A DNA stretch of 64,000 nt from Bacteroidota bacterium (GTDB taxonomy: Bacteria; Bacteroidota; Bacteroidia; UKL13-3): positions 280,586 through 344,585 of the forward strand of contig CANJUD010000002.1 in the NCBI GenBank assembly GCA_947477885.1. Direction: 5' to 3'. The notes under the pieces were generated by a model. It was given only the letters and a program-made list of their open reading frames with translations, was not told the origin of the DNA and ran no database searches. Each line of letters starts with the position of its first letter. Within the stretch, counting starts at the first letter, position 1. Positions 10,332 through 18,530 of this stretch are shown here, one piece after another. A program made the position numbers and the translations under genes.

Positions 10332-11276
10332 ATGAAATTATTGAAATTATTTACTTTTTTTTGCATTACACTACTAATTGTTACTTGCAAAAAAGATGTG
10401 CAAATTAATTATGCATTAACACCAAATTTATTTTCTTCTGTTGATGATTTCTTTGCCAAAAATGCACCACCTATGCAAATCTATATTATTAATGGCAGCA
10501 CGGGAGGCAGCTTCACTACAACCCAAGGCACAATTGTAACAATTCCATCCAATGCGTTCGTTGCACCGAACAACACAATTGTAACAGGCAACCTTAAAAT
10601 ATTCTTTAAAGATATATATAAGAAGAGTGACATGTTTCTAAGCAACAAACCTGCAACTACTATTAATGGTGCCCCACTAAAATCTGCTGGAGAGTTCTAT
10701 ATAAAAGTAACATACCAAGACACCAGTGTTGAAATAGCAAATGGTAAAAAAATTACAATTTCGCAACCCGCTAGTCTCACAGGTGGACTTGACAGCAAAA
10801 ACAAAATGACACCATTTAAAATGTTAAACAATGCTGATTCAAATGAATGGATTGCAACTTCAACTGACACTGTTGAATATTTGGCCGATAAATATATGTA
10901 TAACTTATATAGTTTTAGCCACCCTGCTTCTGAGGGCAGCTGGTGCAATAGTGATAATTCCTCATTTTTCTCAGCCTATAAACAAACGCTTTTAACACTT
11001 TCTCCTACAGATATAAAAGCAGATTACAATACGCAAGTATTTTTAGTTTTTAAAAACATAAGTTGCATGGTGCACGTATATTATTCTAGTAATACTTTCC
11101 CTTATAATTATGCCCCCGAAGGATTAGAATGCACGCTCGTGGCTTGTGGCGTAAAAGATGGGAAACTTTATTCTTCGTTTGTACCTATTACAATTAGCAC
11201 AAATAAAACTGTCAATTTTTCATTGAAAGAATCAACAAGTAGTGAATTCATTAATCACTTACAAACTTTAAATTAG
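10332..11276 (+). CDS. hypothetical lipoprotein, 314 aa
   Basis: The start at 10332 is chosen because it opens a lipoprotein signal peptide (MKLLKLFTFFCITLLIVTC) with Cys at residue 19 followed by KKD. An upstream frame opening at 10254 begins in the preceding terminator. The mature protein has a segment resembling surface-exposed beta-sandwich proteins of Bacteroidota (GTIVTIPSNAFVAPN, then GNLKIFFKDIYKKSDMFLSNK, then LKSAGEFYIKV). I recognise this as the opening of a family of uncharacterised lipoproteins but cannot give a function. It lies alone between a terminator and the SET gene. An outer-membrane anchor is inferred from the lipobox. Confidence 0.75.
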   Translation: MKLLKLFTFFCITLLIVTCKKDVQINYALTPNLFSSVDDFFAKNAPPMQIYIINGSTGGSFTTTQGTIVTIPSNAFVAPNNTIVTGNLKIFFKDIYKKSDMFLSNKPATTINGAPLKSAGEFYIKVTYQDTSVEIANGKKITISQPASLTGGLDSKNKMTPFKMLNNADSNEWIATSTDTVEYLADKYMYNLYSFSHPASEGSWCNSDNSSFFSAYKQTLLTLSPTDIKADYNTQVFLVFKNISCMVHVYYSSNTFPYNYAPEGLECTLVACGVKDGKLYSSFVPITISTNKTVNFSLKESTSSEFINHLQTLN

Positions 11277-11413
11277 TAAATAAGTGGACGAATACCTCGA
11301 AACATATAGAACCTTTCACCACGACCACCTAGTATTTAATAAGACTGCATCTAACTTCACAATTTTCAACTTTGGTCATCCTACTTCCAATTAACCAACT
11401 AACGACTACCCCA

Positions 11414-11851
11414 ATGACCAACAAAATCAACGCCCCCGAGCGGTCCTACTTATATATAAACATCTCGCAACTTCCCTTAAGTGGCAATGGATTACATACC
11501 GCAATCAATATATATAAAGATGAATATATAGCGATGTTCAAAGGAGAAATATTAACTACACTCCAAGCAAAATTGAGAGCAAACAATAACAAAGATCAGT
11601 ATTTCATCACCATGCTCGATGGCAGTATTATGGATTCGATGAAACGAAATTGTTTTGCCAAATATGCCAATGATGTGAAAGGTTCTGCAAACACGCTATT
11701 TACAAACAATGCCAAAATAGGATTGGATGACGAGGAAAATGTTTGCCTAATTGCTACACGCTATATAAAAATCGGTGAAGAGATTTTTTGCAGCTATGGT
11801 ATTAGATATTGGGAGAAACACGCAGCAGTGGTGTCAGGTGTTTCCAGCTGA
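11414..11851 (+). CDS. small SET-domain protein, 145 aa
   Basis: The start ATG at 11414 is used rather than one 14 codons upstream, because the SET fold begins about 20 residues later. Visible motifs: SGNGLHTA (the S/G-rich SAM-binding opening), YIAMFKGEIL, MDSMKRNCFAKYANDV (in the position of the NH-C motif), LFTNNAKIG, and IGEEIFCSYGIRYWE (the GEE-x-x-x-x-YG motif). SET domains are SAM-dependent protein lysine methyltransferases. This protein is nearly a bare domain, without the pre- and post-SET cysteines of eukaryotic enzymes. The canonical NHxC reads AKYAND here, as in some viral and bacterial versions. The target is unknown. The stop codon lies inside a 13-bp hairpin. Confidence 0.75.
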   Translation: MTNKINAPERSYLYINISQLPLSGNGLHTAINIYKDEYIAMFKGEILTTLQAKLRANNNKDQYFITMLDGSIMDSMKRNCFAKYANDVKGSANTLFTNNAKIGLDDEENVCLIATRYIKIGEEIFCSYGIRYWEKHAAVVSGVSS

Positions 11852-11860
11852 CACCACTGC
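11825..11860 (+). terminator. 13-bp perfect hairpin spanning the SET stop codon
   Basis: GCAGTGGTGTCAG (11825-11837) pairs exactly with CTGACACCACTGC (11848-11860) around a 10-nt loop. The TGA stop (11849-11851) is in the right arm. There is no T-run, so it may act as a weak terminator or an mRNA 3'-end stabiliser. Confidence 0.5.
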
Positions 11861-11862
11861 AA

Positions 11863-12244
11863 TCAATCCATTTCATTAGTCAAAATCTCCTTATATAATA
11901 GTTGATTTGAATAGGAAGTGATTTTGATATTGCGTTGCACAAAATCACCTGCCCCATCGCTATCTTTAGCAGATACCGTGGGCACGCCCAACCTACATCA
12001 TCTCCATCCCTGTCCTTCCAATTCCTTTTATCTGTGCCCCAATAGAATACCCTTTAAACCAATGCACCACCGGCATCTTATCGGTTAAAATAGTTTCATT
12101 GCGGAGATTGTAAGCATGCAGCACACGGTTTATTTCCCTGGGATTGGCATAACCATAATGATAGCCGACCGTAAAACCCTTTTGCCCCATTGCCTGCCCC
12201 ACAAAAAATGCAAAGAGTAAAGAGAGGAGTGTTTTATTTAACAT
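11863..12244 (-). pseudogene. decayed outer-membrane/secreted protein gene
   Basis: The ATG at 12244 opens a clear signal peptide (MLNKTLLSLLFAFFVGQAMG, then QKGFTVGYHYGYANP), as in small outer-membrane beta-barrel proteins. The frame meets TAG at about 11991, just after GMEMM. Past the stop the same frame reads VGRAHGI, and then a shift by one nucleotide restores a protein-like frame, SAKDSDGAGDFVQRNIKITS and on to LTNEMD, with a stop at 11863. One nonsense change plus one frameshift therefore reconnects about 127 residues. The product would still be short for a barrel. Alternatively it is a real short secreted peptide of 83 residues. Confidence 0.55.
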
Positions 12245-12370
12245 GCTGCAAATAAATACCAAATTCGCCAATATCTATATACCCTGATGAGTGTATTTTT
12301 AGACCCTGCCTTTGGTTCGGTCTTTTGACCAACCAACACGGAGGCAGCATTGATTACTAACTTTACTGTC

Positions 12371-12386
12371 TGAGCGAAGTCGAAGG
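12371..12386 (+). repeat. dispersed repeat TGAGCGAAGTCGAAGG
   Basis: Exact family consensus, in the spacer upstream of murF-alr. Confidence 0.6.
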
Positions 12387-12392
12387 CACTGT

Positions 12393-12418
12393 TTACTGAC
12401 TACTAATTACTGACTACT
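12393..12418 (+). repeat. 14-bp-period tandem pair TTACTGACTACT
   Basis: TTACTGACTACT occurs at 12393-12404 and 12407-12418, directly upstream of the murF-alr -7 box. The second copy covers the expected -33 region. A related phrase occurs in reverse orientation near 45552-45578. Confidence 0.5.
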
Positions 12419-12431
12419 GTTTGCCAACTAC

Positions 12432-12439
12432 TATATTTG
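12432..12439 (+). promoter_or_regulatory. -7 box TATATTTG, 4 nt before the murF-alr start
   Basis: A full match to TAnnTTTG. The expected transcription start falls on or next to the TTG start codon at 12444, so the mRNA would be leaderless. The -33 position (12409-12412) reads ACTG, a weak match. Confidence 0.55.
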
Positions 12440-12443
12440 CACC

Positions 12444-14933
12444 TTGCACTGCACCCTACACGAAATAGCAACCATCACTAATGCCTCTCTGCCCAATGGC
12501 GGCAGCGACTTATTTGTTAAAAGTATTATAACCGATAGCCGCACTAGTCCCATTCATCCCCATGCATTATTTATAGCATTAGTAGGCGAACGAAACAATG
12601 GGCACGATTATTTGCAGCAGGCTTATGCCAATGGATGTCGATTTTTTATGGTGAGTCAAGAAATTGACCACACACTTTTTCCCGAAGCAAGTATTATACT
12701 AACACATGATACTTTAATTGCCCTACAAACCTTAGCTGCTTTTCACCGCAGGCAAATGTATATGCCCGTGATAGGAATAACAGGGAGCAATGGCAAAACG
12801 GTGGTGAAAGAATGGCTATATCATTTGCTCAATAAAGACTTTAATATATATCGTTCGCCACGCAGTTATAATTCTCAAATTGGTGTTCCACTATCTGTAT
12901 TGGGAATTGAAAAAGAGCACGGACTTGCTATAATAGAAGCCGGTATTTCTCAGCCAGGTGAAATGCAAAAACTGCAACATATTATAAAACCCGATATGGT
13001 GGTGTTCACACATTTGGGCACTGCTCACGATGCAGGTTTTGAAACACATTTGCAGAAAGCCAATGAAAAACTCATATTGGCGGAAGGTGCTGATTGCCTG
13101 GTAACACCTGTTGACAATGTTCAATTAAAAGAAGCATTGGAAACCTTCAAACAAAAACAATTTATTAAAATAATTGGCTGGGGTTATAATACTCCTGCAT
13201 CTGTTAATATAACGAAAGTAGAAAAAAGTATTATAGGAAGTTCCATCACGTTTATATATAAATCATCAGAATTAAAATTCGAAATTCCTTTTACGGATGA
13301 TGCATCCATTGCAAATGCTATTACTTGCCTTTGTTGTTTGCTTGCATTGGAAAGATTGGATGAAGAACATATACAAAGATTCACCACATTGCAACCGGTA
13401 GAGATGCGTTTGCAAATGCTGCATGGCGTAAATAATTGTATTATAATAAACGATAGTTACAATGCCGATATAGAATCGCTGCAAGTAGCTTTGGATTACT
13501 TGGAAAGACAGAATCCCCGACTCTCAAAAACTCTTATATTAAGCGACCTCCAACAAAGTGGTTTGCCTGCAAATGATTTATATAATATTATAGCAAATCT
13601 TGTCAAAAGACATCATATAGATAAACTCATCGGCATCGGACCTGATATGAATAAACATATAGATTTGTTTGTCCCGATAGCTATCGGGAGCGAAAGAGAA
13701 TTCTATATAGATACTACAAGTTTTATATCAAAACTAAACACCTCCAAATGGAGCGACCAAGCCATACTCATTAAAGGCTCACGCATATTTGGTTTCGAAC
13801 AAATAAGCAAAGCACTAGAGAAAAAAACACACCAAACCCGGTTAGAAATTAATCTGGAAAATGTAGCACATAACCTCTATACTATTATGGCCATGCAACC
13901 GCCCAATACCAAAGTAATGGCCATGGTAAAAGCTTTCGGCTATGGAAGTGGCGGACACGAACTTGCCAAAATGCTGCAACACCAAAAAGTAGATTATATG
14001 GCCGTGGCCTATGCCGATGAAGGTGTGGAGCTTCGCAAAGCGGGAATCAAAACACCTATTATGGTAATGAGTCCTGAGCCCAATAGTTATCGTTTATTGG
14101 TGGATTATAATTTGGAACCAGAAGTATATAGTCCCGAGGAATTGGAAACATATATAAATTTTTTAGCCGATAATCATTGTAATACTTGGCCACCGGTTCA
14201 TTTGGAATTGGACACTGGAATGCACCGCTTAGGTTTTCAAGCAAAAGAAATAGAAGTATTATATAAAAGACTCAATGAATTACCCAAACTCAAAATAGCA
14301 TCTGTATTTACCCACTTGGCTGCGGCAGATGAAAATGAATTTGATGAATTTACAAAAACTCAATTAGATATATTTGAGCAGATGGCTTCTCAAATTCAAA
14401 ATACTATATCATATCCTATCATGCGTCACGCCAGTAATACTGCTGGAAGTATTCGTTTCAATCCAAACAGACCGTATGATATGGTTCGCCTCGGTATTGG
14501 ATTATATGGTATCGACCCGACAAACAATATACAAAGCAAACTGCAACCCGTTAGCCGTTTGGTATCTGTTATACTACAAACCAAACATATAAAACAAGGC
14601 GACACCATCGGCTATGGCCGCCACACCACTGCCGATAAAGATATGCAAATAGGTATTATAGCCATAGGCTATGCCGATGGACTGAATAGACTCCTAAGCA
14701 ACCGTAACGGGAAACTATATATAAACAAACAACCCGTCGACATCGTAGGGAATGTGTGCATGGACATGTGCATGGTCGACCTCACCAATATAGAAGCCAA
14801 AGCCGGCGGTGAGATTATTATATTTGAAACTGCCGAGCAATTAAATGCAATGGCTGTTGCTTGCCAAACAATTCCCTATGAAATACTCACACACATTTCG
14901 CAGCGGGTGAATCGGGTTTATGTGTTTGATTAA
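12444..14933 (+). CDS. bifunctional MurF-alanine racemase fusion, 829 aa
   Basis: The N-terminal half is UDP-N-acetylmuramoyl-tripeptide:D-Ala-D-Ala ligase. It has the opening TLHEIATITNASL, the STDSR-like ITDSRT, the ATP loop GITGSNGKTVVKE at about 112-124, and the ligase C-domain with DSYNAD. The C-terminal half (from about residue 470) is PLP-dependent alanine racemase: the Schiff-base lysine is in MAMVKAFGYGSG, followed by LDTGMHRLGF, RHASNTAG, IGYADG, and the VCMDMCMVD substrate loop. The fusion couples D-Ala supply to its use in the peptidoglycan precursor and is known in Bacteroidota. The TTG start is chosen because the conserved N-terminus begins there and upstream codons soon reach a TGA. 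A perfect 18-bp palindromic repeat lies inside the MurF part. Confidence 0.95.
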   Translation: MHCTLHEIATITNASLPNGGSDLFVKSIITDSRTSPIHPHALFIALVGERNNGHDYLQQAYANGCRFFMVSQEIDHTLFPEASIILTHDTLIALQTLAAFHRRQMYMPVIGITGSNGKTVVKEWLYHLLNKDFNIYRSPRSYNSQIGVPLSVLGIEKEHGLAIIEAGISQPGEMQKLQHIIKPDMVVFTHLGTAHDAGFETHLQKANEKLILAEGADCLVTPVDNVQLKEALETFKQKQFIKIIGWGYNTPASVNITKVEKSIIGSSITFIYKSSELKFEIPFTDDASIANAITCLCCLLALERLDEEHIQRFTTLQPVEMRLQMLHGVNNCIIINDSYNADIESLQVALDYLERQNPRLSKTLILSDLQQSGLPANDLYNIIANLVKRHHIDKLIGIGPDMNKHIDLFVPIAIGSEREFYIDTTSFISKLNTSKWSDQAILIKGSRIFGFEQISKALEKKTHQTRLEINLENVAHNLYTIMAMQPPNTKVMAMVKAFGYGSGGHELAKMLQHQKVDYMAVAYADEGVELRKAGIKTPIMVMSPEPNSYRLLVDYNLEPEVYSPEELETYINFLADNHCNTWPPVHLELDTGMHRLGFQAKEIEVLYKRLNELPKLKIASVFTHLAAADENEFDEFTKTQLDIFEQMASQIQNTISYPIMRHASNTAGSIRFNPNRPYDMVRLGIGLYGIDPTNNIQSKLQPVSRLVSVILQTKHIKQGDTIGYGRHTTADKDMQIGIIAIGYADGLNRLLSNRNGKLYINKQPVDIVGNVCMDMCMVDLTNIEAKAGGEIIIFETAEQLNAMAVACQTIPYEILTHISQRVNRVYVFD
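13672..13689. repeat. perfect 18-bp palindrome TCCCGATAGCTATCGGGA inside murF-alr
   Basis: It is self-complementary over all 18 bases and encodes part of VPIAIGSE between MurF core elements. Degenerate copies are at 27017-27034 and 58621-58638. Confidence 0.7.
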
Positions 14934-14955
14934 TTAAATTATGTTCATGTCTTTA

Positions 14956-14974
14956 CCCAGAGCGCAGTCGAAGG
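14956..14974 (+). repeat. dispersed repeat, TGAGCGAAGTCGAAGG family
   Basis: CCAGAGCGCAGTCGAAGGG, a degenerate copy in the 86-bp spacer after murF-alr. Confidence 0.5.
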
Positions 14975-15019
14975 GTTAGTCCATGGTTCGTGTCCCCACC
15001 AACCATCATGTTACTCGGG

Positions 15020-15697
15020 TTATTTCTTAGTGGTTTTACCAGTTGTTTTCTCATTAGCTAATTTGTTGAACTCAATGATATATTCTTTGTAAAGGTTGCC
15101 AAGTTTGTTGATTTGCAAGGTGCGTTCAGCGGCCATCATTTCTGCAGATGCGTTTGGGTTTGATCTGAAATCTCTTTTTGCATATGATTGTGCGATGGCT
15201 TTCGATGCAGCTTCTTGGCTAAGACCGTTGGTGTTTTCTAACATTTCCACTTGGCTGTGAAGGCTATTTGCTGTTAAGAAAGAACGGAACTGATTATATA
15301 ATGATACCGAATCAAGTTTCATTTCAACTGTGTACTCAAGGTCTTGGTCGTAGCTAACCATAATGATAGCAGGAACGCTAAGTACGTTGTATTTTTTTGC
15401 GATGTCTTTACCTTCTTTGGTGGTAACGTTTGCTTCCATGCAAACAAAGTTTTTGTCAGCAAATTTTGCGAAGTTTTGTTTGGCAACTATCTGACGGGTA
15501 AAGGTGCGGCTGCTGATGCATTTGGTAGAGTGTATATAAATCATCATTGGTTTGCGTTCTTGTTTGGCAAAGCCTTTAGCCATTTCTACATTCGCTTTTA
15601 CCATGAAACGAAGTGGATCGTTTGAACCGAATGAGTTAGTAGCAATAACGAAGCTTAAAACTAAAGTAGCGATGGTGATTGTGATGATGTTTTTCAT
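15020..15697 (-). CDS. periplasmic thioredoxin-fold protein, CxxS type, 225 aa
   Basis: A signal peptide (residues 1 to about 24, ending NSFG) precedes a thioredoxin-like domain. KPMMIYIHSTKCISS holds the active-site position, with Cys-Ile-Ser-Ser instead of CxxC. VLSVPAIIM carries the cis-proline loop. The last 90 or so residues are helical and charged, ending in a Lys/Thr tail. CxxS thioredoxin folds generally lack a normal disulfide redox cycle, so a role as isomerase, chaperone or thiol-binding protein is more likely than as a reductase. It is monocistronic, and its neighbours give no partner. Confidence 0.75.
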   Translation of the reverse strand: MKNIITITIATLVLSFVIATNSFGSNDPLRFMVKANVEMAKGFAKQERKPMMIYIHSTKCISSRTFTRQIVAKQNFAKFADKNFVCMEANVTTKEGKDIAKKYNVLSVPAIIMVSYDQDLEYTVEMKLDSVSLYNQFRSFLTANSLHSQVEMLENTNGLSQEAASKAIAQSYAKRDFRSNPNASAEMMAAERTLQINKLGNLYKEYIIEFNKLANEKTTGKTTKK

Positions 15698-15955
15698 GGT
15701 AGTAATTATTTAAATTTTGTTGCTCTTTTTATATTCACAAAATTGCGGCAATCGCCACCCGTGATAAATTAAATGAAACAGGTTTTCTTACATACAATTT
15801 CACCCTATACAAAAGCAGGTGTGAATAACCTTTCTTTTGTTTACAAGGAACAACAAACTATGGGCCATCCAAAGGACACTTATATTACACATTGAAAGGT
15901 GGAAGTAAGGGAGAGAATGGGTGCAAGAATTAAGAAAATAGCAGCCAATAACAAC

Positions 15956-15994
15956 AAAAAAGCAGCGTGCCTTTTTGGGATACGCTGCTTTTTT
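15956..15994. terminator. bidirectional intrinsic terminator
   Basis: A perfect 13-bp stem (15956-15968 with 15982-15994, AAAAAAGCAGCGT and its complement) has A- and T-runs on the two sides. It ends the minus-strand lipoprotein gene. Confidence 0.85.
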
Positions 15995-16028
15995 GGGATT
16001 GCTAACTACGTTTGTTATGGGGTACGTA

Positions 16029-16484
16029 TTATGGTAAAACACCATGTGCATCCGCAGTTGAAGGCCACTTGCTACTTGCCACAAAAATTGCAGCCCCATT
16101 ATTCACTGTCACAAATACGTTTAAACTATTATTATGACCTGCTGGTGCTGGACCAGGTGGGGTACATTTTACAGAAACGTAATCTCCTTCCTTTGCATCA
16201 AACGATAATGACTGCCAATCTAAAAAATTGGATGCTGTCGTAACAGTTTGAGAATAGGTATTACCCGCTATTACATAATAAAATTTATATTGCGACGAGT
16301 CTTCTACAATGCCAGTTGCTTTATATGTAACAGTATAACTCTTTTTCAACTTGCAAGAACCGTCGTCTTTTTTGGCTGCTGGATTGTAGTTTGTGGCATT
16401 TTTATCAGTACAGCCTTCTTTTTTAGCACAACCTGAAATAAATGAGGCCAAAACTGCCAATATAATAAATAATAGCTTTTTCAT
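16029..16484 (-). CDS. small lipoprotein with a GCTD-type motif, 151 aa
   Basis: The lipoprotein signal peptide ends at Cys 19 (FISGC). GCTDKNATNYNPAAKKDDGSC follows at about 24-44, a short two-cysteine repeat common in Bacteroidota extracellular proteins (consensus GCTDxxAxNYNPxAxxDDGSC). The remaining 105 residues look like a single beta-sandwich domain (SYTVTYKATGIV, FYYVIAGN, VKCTPPG). The function is unknown. An outer-membrane location is inferred. A terminator follows 35 bp downstream. Confidence 0.75.
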   Translation of the reverse strand: MKKLLFIILAVLASFISGCAKKEGCTDKNATNYNPAAKKDDGSCKLKKSYTVTYKATGIVEDSSQYKFYYVIAGNTYSQTVTTASNFLDWQSLSFDAKEGDYVSVKCTPPGPAPAGHNNSLNVFVTVNNGAAIFVASSKWPSTADAHGVLP

Positions 16485-16910
<426 letters not shown>

Positions 16911-16940
16911 AAAAAAAAGGCCACTCAATATGAGCAGCCT
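16911..16940 (-). terminator. intrinsic terminator of the rpsL-rpsC operon
   Basis: On the minus strand a 9-bp stem with two mismatches (AGGCTGCTC with GAGTGGCCT, 5-nt loop) is followed by eight Ts. It lies 76 bp past the rpsC stop. Confidence 0.7.
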
Positions 16941-16978
16941 TTATATTTATTCTTGTGTAAGTAAGATTGGCATCTAGT

Positions 16979-17008
16979 CTATATACTTTATACCATCTAC
17001 TTTATACT
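16979..17008. repeat. 30-bp direct repeat, copy 1
   Basis: It starts CTATATACTTTATACCATCT and is identical over 30 bp to 27035-27064. This copy ends 8 bp past the rpsC stop. A 16-bp partial copy abuts the ppiD stop at 47431-47446. Confidence 0.8.
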
Positions 17009-17015
17009 TCTTCGT

Positions 17016-17831
17016 TTATCTTCCACCTCCACCACCGCCTCTGCGGTCACCGCCACCACCACTAGGTCCACGACGTTCACGACGTTCGCCACCACCACCA
17101 CCTCTGCGGTCTCTGCGATCACCACCGCCACGGTTATCACCGCCACGATTATCGCCACCACCACGGTTGCTGCTAGTCATTCCGATGTTAGGGCTAAGGT
17201 CACGTTTGCCTAGCACTTCGCCACGGCATATCCATACTTTCACACCTATTTTACCATATACTGTTAGTGCTTCGCTTAATGCATAGTCAATATCAGCTCG
17301 GAAAGTGTGCAATGGGGTACGTCCTTCTTTGTATTGTTCGCTTCGGGCAATCTCGGCTCCACCTAAACGGCCAGAAACCATTACTTTAATTCCTTCAGCA
17401 CCCATACGCATAGTTGATGAGATAGACATCTTAACAGCTCTTTTAAAAGAAACACGAGCTTCTAATTGCTGAGCAATAGAGTCTGCTACCAATTTAGCAT
17501 CCAACTCAGGACGTTTGATTTCAAATATATTTATTTGAATATCCTTTTTGGTAAGCTTTTTAATTTCTTCTTTAATCTTATCTACTTCAGCACCACCTTT
17601 CCCGATAACAATACCTGGGCGGCTAGTGTGAACAGTAATAATAATACGTTTCAAAGTACGCTCAATAACGATACGGGCAATGCCACCTTTCGCTATACGA
17701 GCTTTTAAATAGTTCCTGATTTTCTCGTCTTCGAGTAACTTTTCAGCAGCATTGCGGCCACCAAACCAATTAGAGTCCCAACCTTTGATGATTCCAAGCC
17801 TAAAGCCTACGGGGTTAACTTTTTGTCCCAT
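17016..17831 (-). CDS. rpsC: 30S ribosomal protein S3, with long Gly/Arg tail
   Basis: The opening [22 protein letters not shown], the KH domain ([11 protein letters not shown] as [14 protein letters not shown]) and the C-domain ([26 protein letters not shown]) are those of bacterial S3, which sits at the mRNA entry channel of the 30S subunit. Residues 222-271 add a tail of about 50 residues made of Gly, Arg, Asp and Glu (RGG, RRDRR and RRERR units), well beyond the usual end of S3. It is the last gene of its operon: rplP, its normal downstream neighbour, is absent here and lies at 42.2-42.6 kb. Confidence 0.97.
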   Translation of the reverse strand: MGQKVNPVGFRLGIIKGWDSNWFGGRNAAEKLLEDEKIRNYLKARIAKGGIARIVIERTLKRIIITVHTSRPGIVIGKGGAEVDKIKEEIKKLTKKDIQINIFEIKRPELDAKLVADSIAQQLEARVSFKRAVKMSISSTMRMGAEGIKVMVSGRLGGAEIARSEQYKEGRTPLHTFRADIDYALSEALTVYGKIGVKVWICRGEVLGKRDLSPNIGMTSSNRGGGDNRGGDNRGGGDRRDRRGGGGGERRERRGPSGGGGDRRGGGGGGR

Positions 17832-17834
17832 GTA

Positions 17835-18242
17835 TTAATTATTATTTTCGGTTATTGTTTCGGTTGCTTCTTCTACAACTGCATCATTGCTTGTAGCCAC
17901 TTTGCTATCAACTATCAAAGTAATATGATTCGAACGTTTGCGGATACGATACCCACGTCCTTGTGGAGCTGGTCTCATGCGTTTGGCCATAGTACCACCG
18001 TCTACATATATTGTTTTTACAAACAGTTCGCTTTCTTCTACACGGTTACCAGGATTCTTTTGTTCCCAGTTCGATATGGCAGATTTCAATAGTTTCTCAA
18101 CATAGTTGGCATATATCTGCCTGTTGTTAAACTTAAGAGTATTTAAAGCTCTTTCCACCTTTTCGCCCCTTATCATATCTACAATCAGCCTCATTTTACG
18201 AGGCGATGTGGGGCAGTTATTTAATATTGCTACAGCTTCCAT
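17835..18242 (-). CDS. rplV: 50S ribosomal protein L22
   Basis: 135 aa with [14 protein letters not shown] near the start, the loop KPNN-like region, and [23 protein letters not shown], the C-terminal signature whose beta-hairpin lines the peptide exit tunnel (macrolide site). A tail of about 25 residues rich in Glu, Thr and Val extends beyond the core. It is separated by 3 nt from rpsC and 7 nt from rpsS. Confidence 0.96.
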   Translation of the reverse strand: MEAVAILNNCPTSPRKMRLIVDMIRGEKVERALNTLKFNNRQIYANYVEKLLKSAISNWEQKNPGNRVEESELFVKTIYVDGGTMAKRMRPAPQGRGYRIRKRSNHITLIVDSKVATSNDAVVEEATETITENNN

Positions 18243-18249
18243 TTTCTAG

Positions 18250-18516
18250 TTAGTTTTTCTTTTCTGGATGAGATTTAAATGAGCGGGTTGGAGAGAATTC
18301 TCCCAATTTGTGCCCCACCATATTTTCAGTAACATACACAGGTATAAATTTATTTCCGTTATGTACAGCAAATGTTTGCCCTACAAAGTCTGGAGTTATC
18401 ATGGTACGGCGTGACCAAGTTTTAATCACCGATTTCTTTTTTGATTCAATCAAAGCCATCACTTTCTTTTCAAGTTTGATGTCAACGAATGGTCCTTTTT
18501 TAAGTGAACGTGGCAT
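18250..18516 (-). CDS. rpsS: 30S ribosomal protein S19
   Basis: 88 aa, full length. [12 protein letters not shown], the S19 signature [23 protein letters not shown], and [13 protein letters not shown] are all present. It binds the 16S 3' major domain in the 30S head next to S13. It lies between rplB and rplV, the canonical place. Confidence 0.97.
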   Translation of the reverse strand: MPRSLKKGPFVDIKLEKKVMALIESKKKSVIKTWSRRTMITPDFVGQTFAVHNGNKFIPVYVTENMVGHKLGEFSPTRSFKSHPEKKN

Positions 18517-18530
18517 AGTGTTTTATTATA

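Noticed and set aside
15899..16243. Plus-strand frame of 114 codons over the lipoprotein gene
   Set aside because: It runs through the intrinsic terminator at 15956 and lies antisense to a gene with a clear lipobox and GCTD motif.
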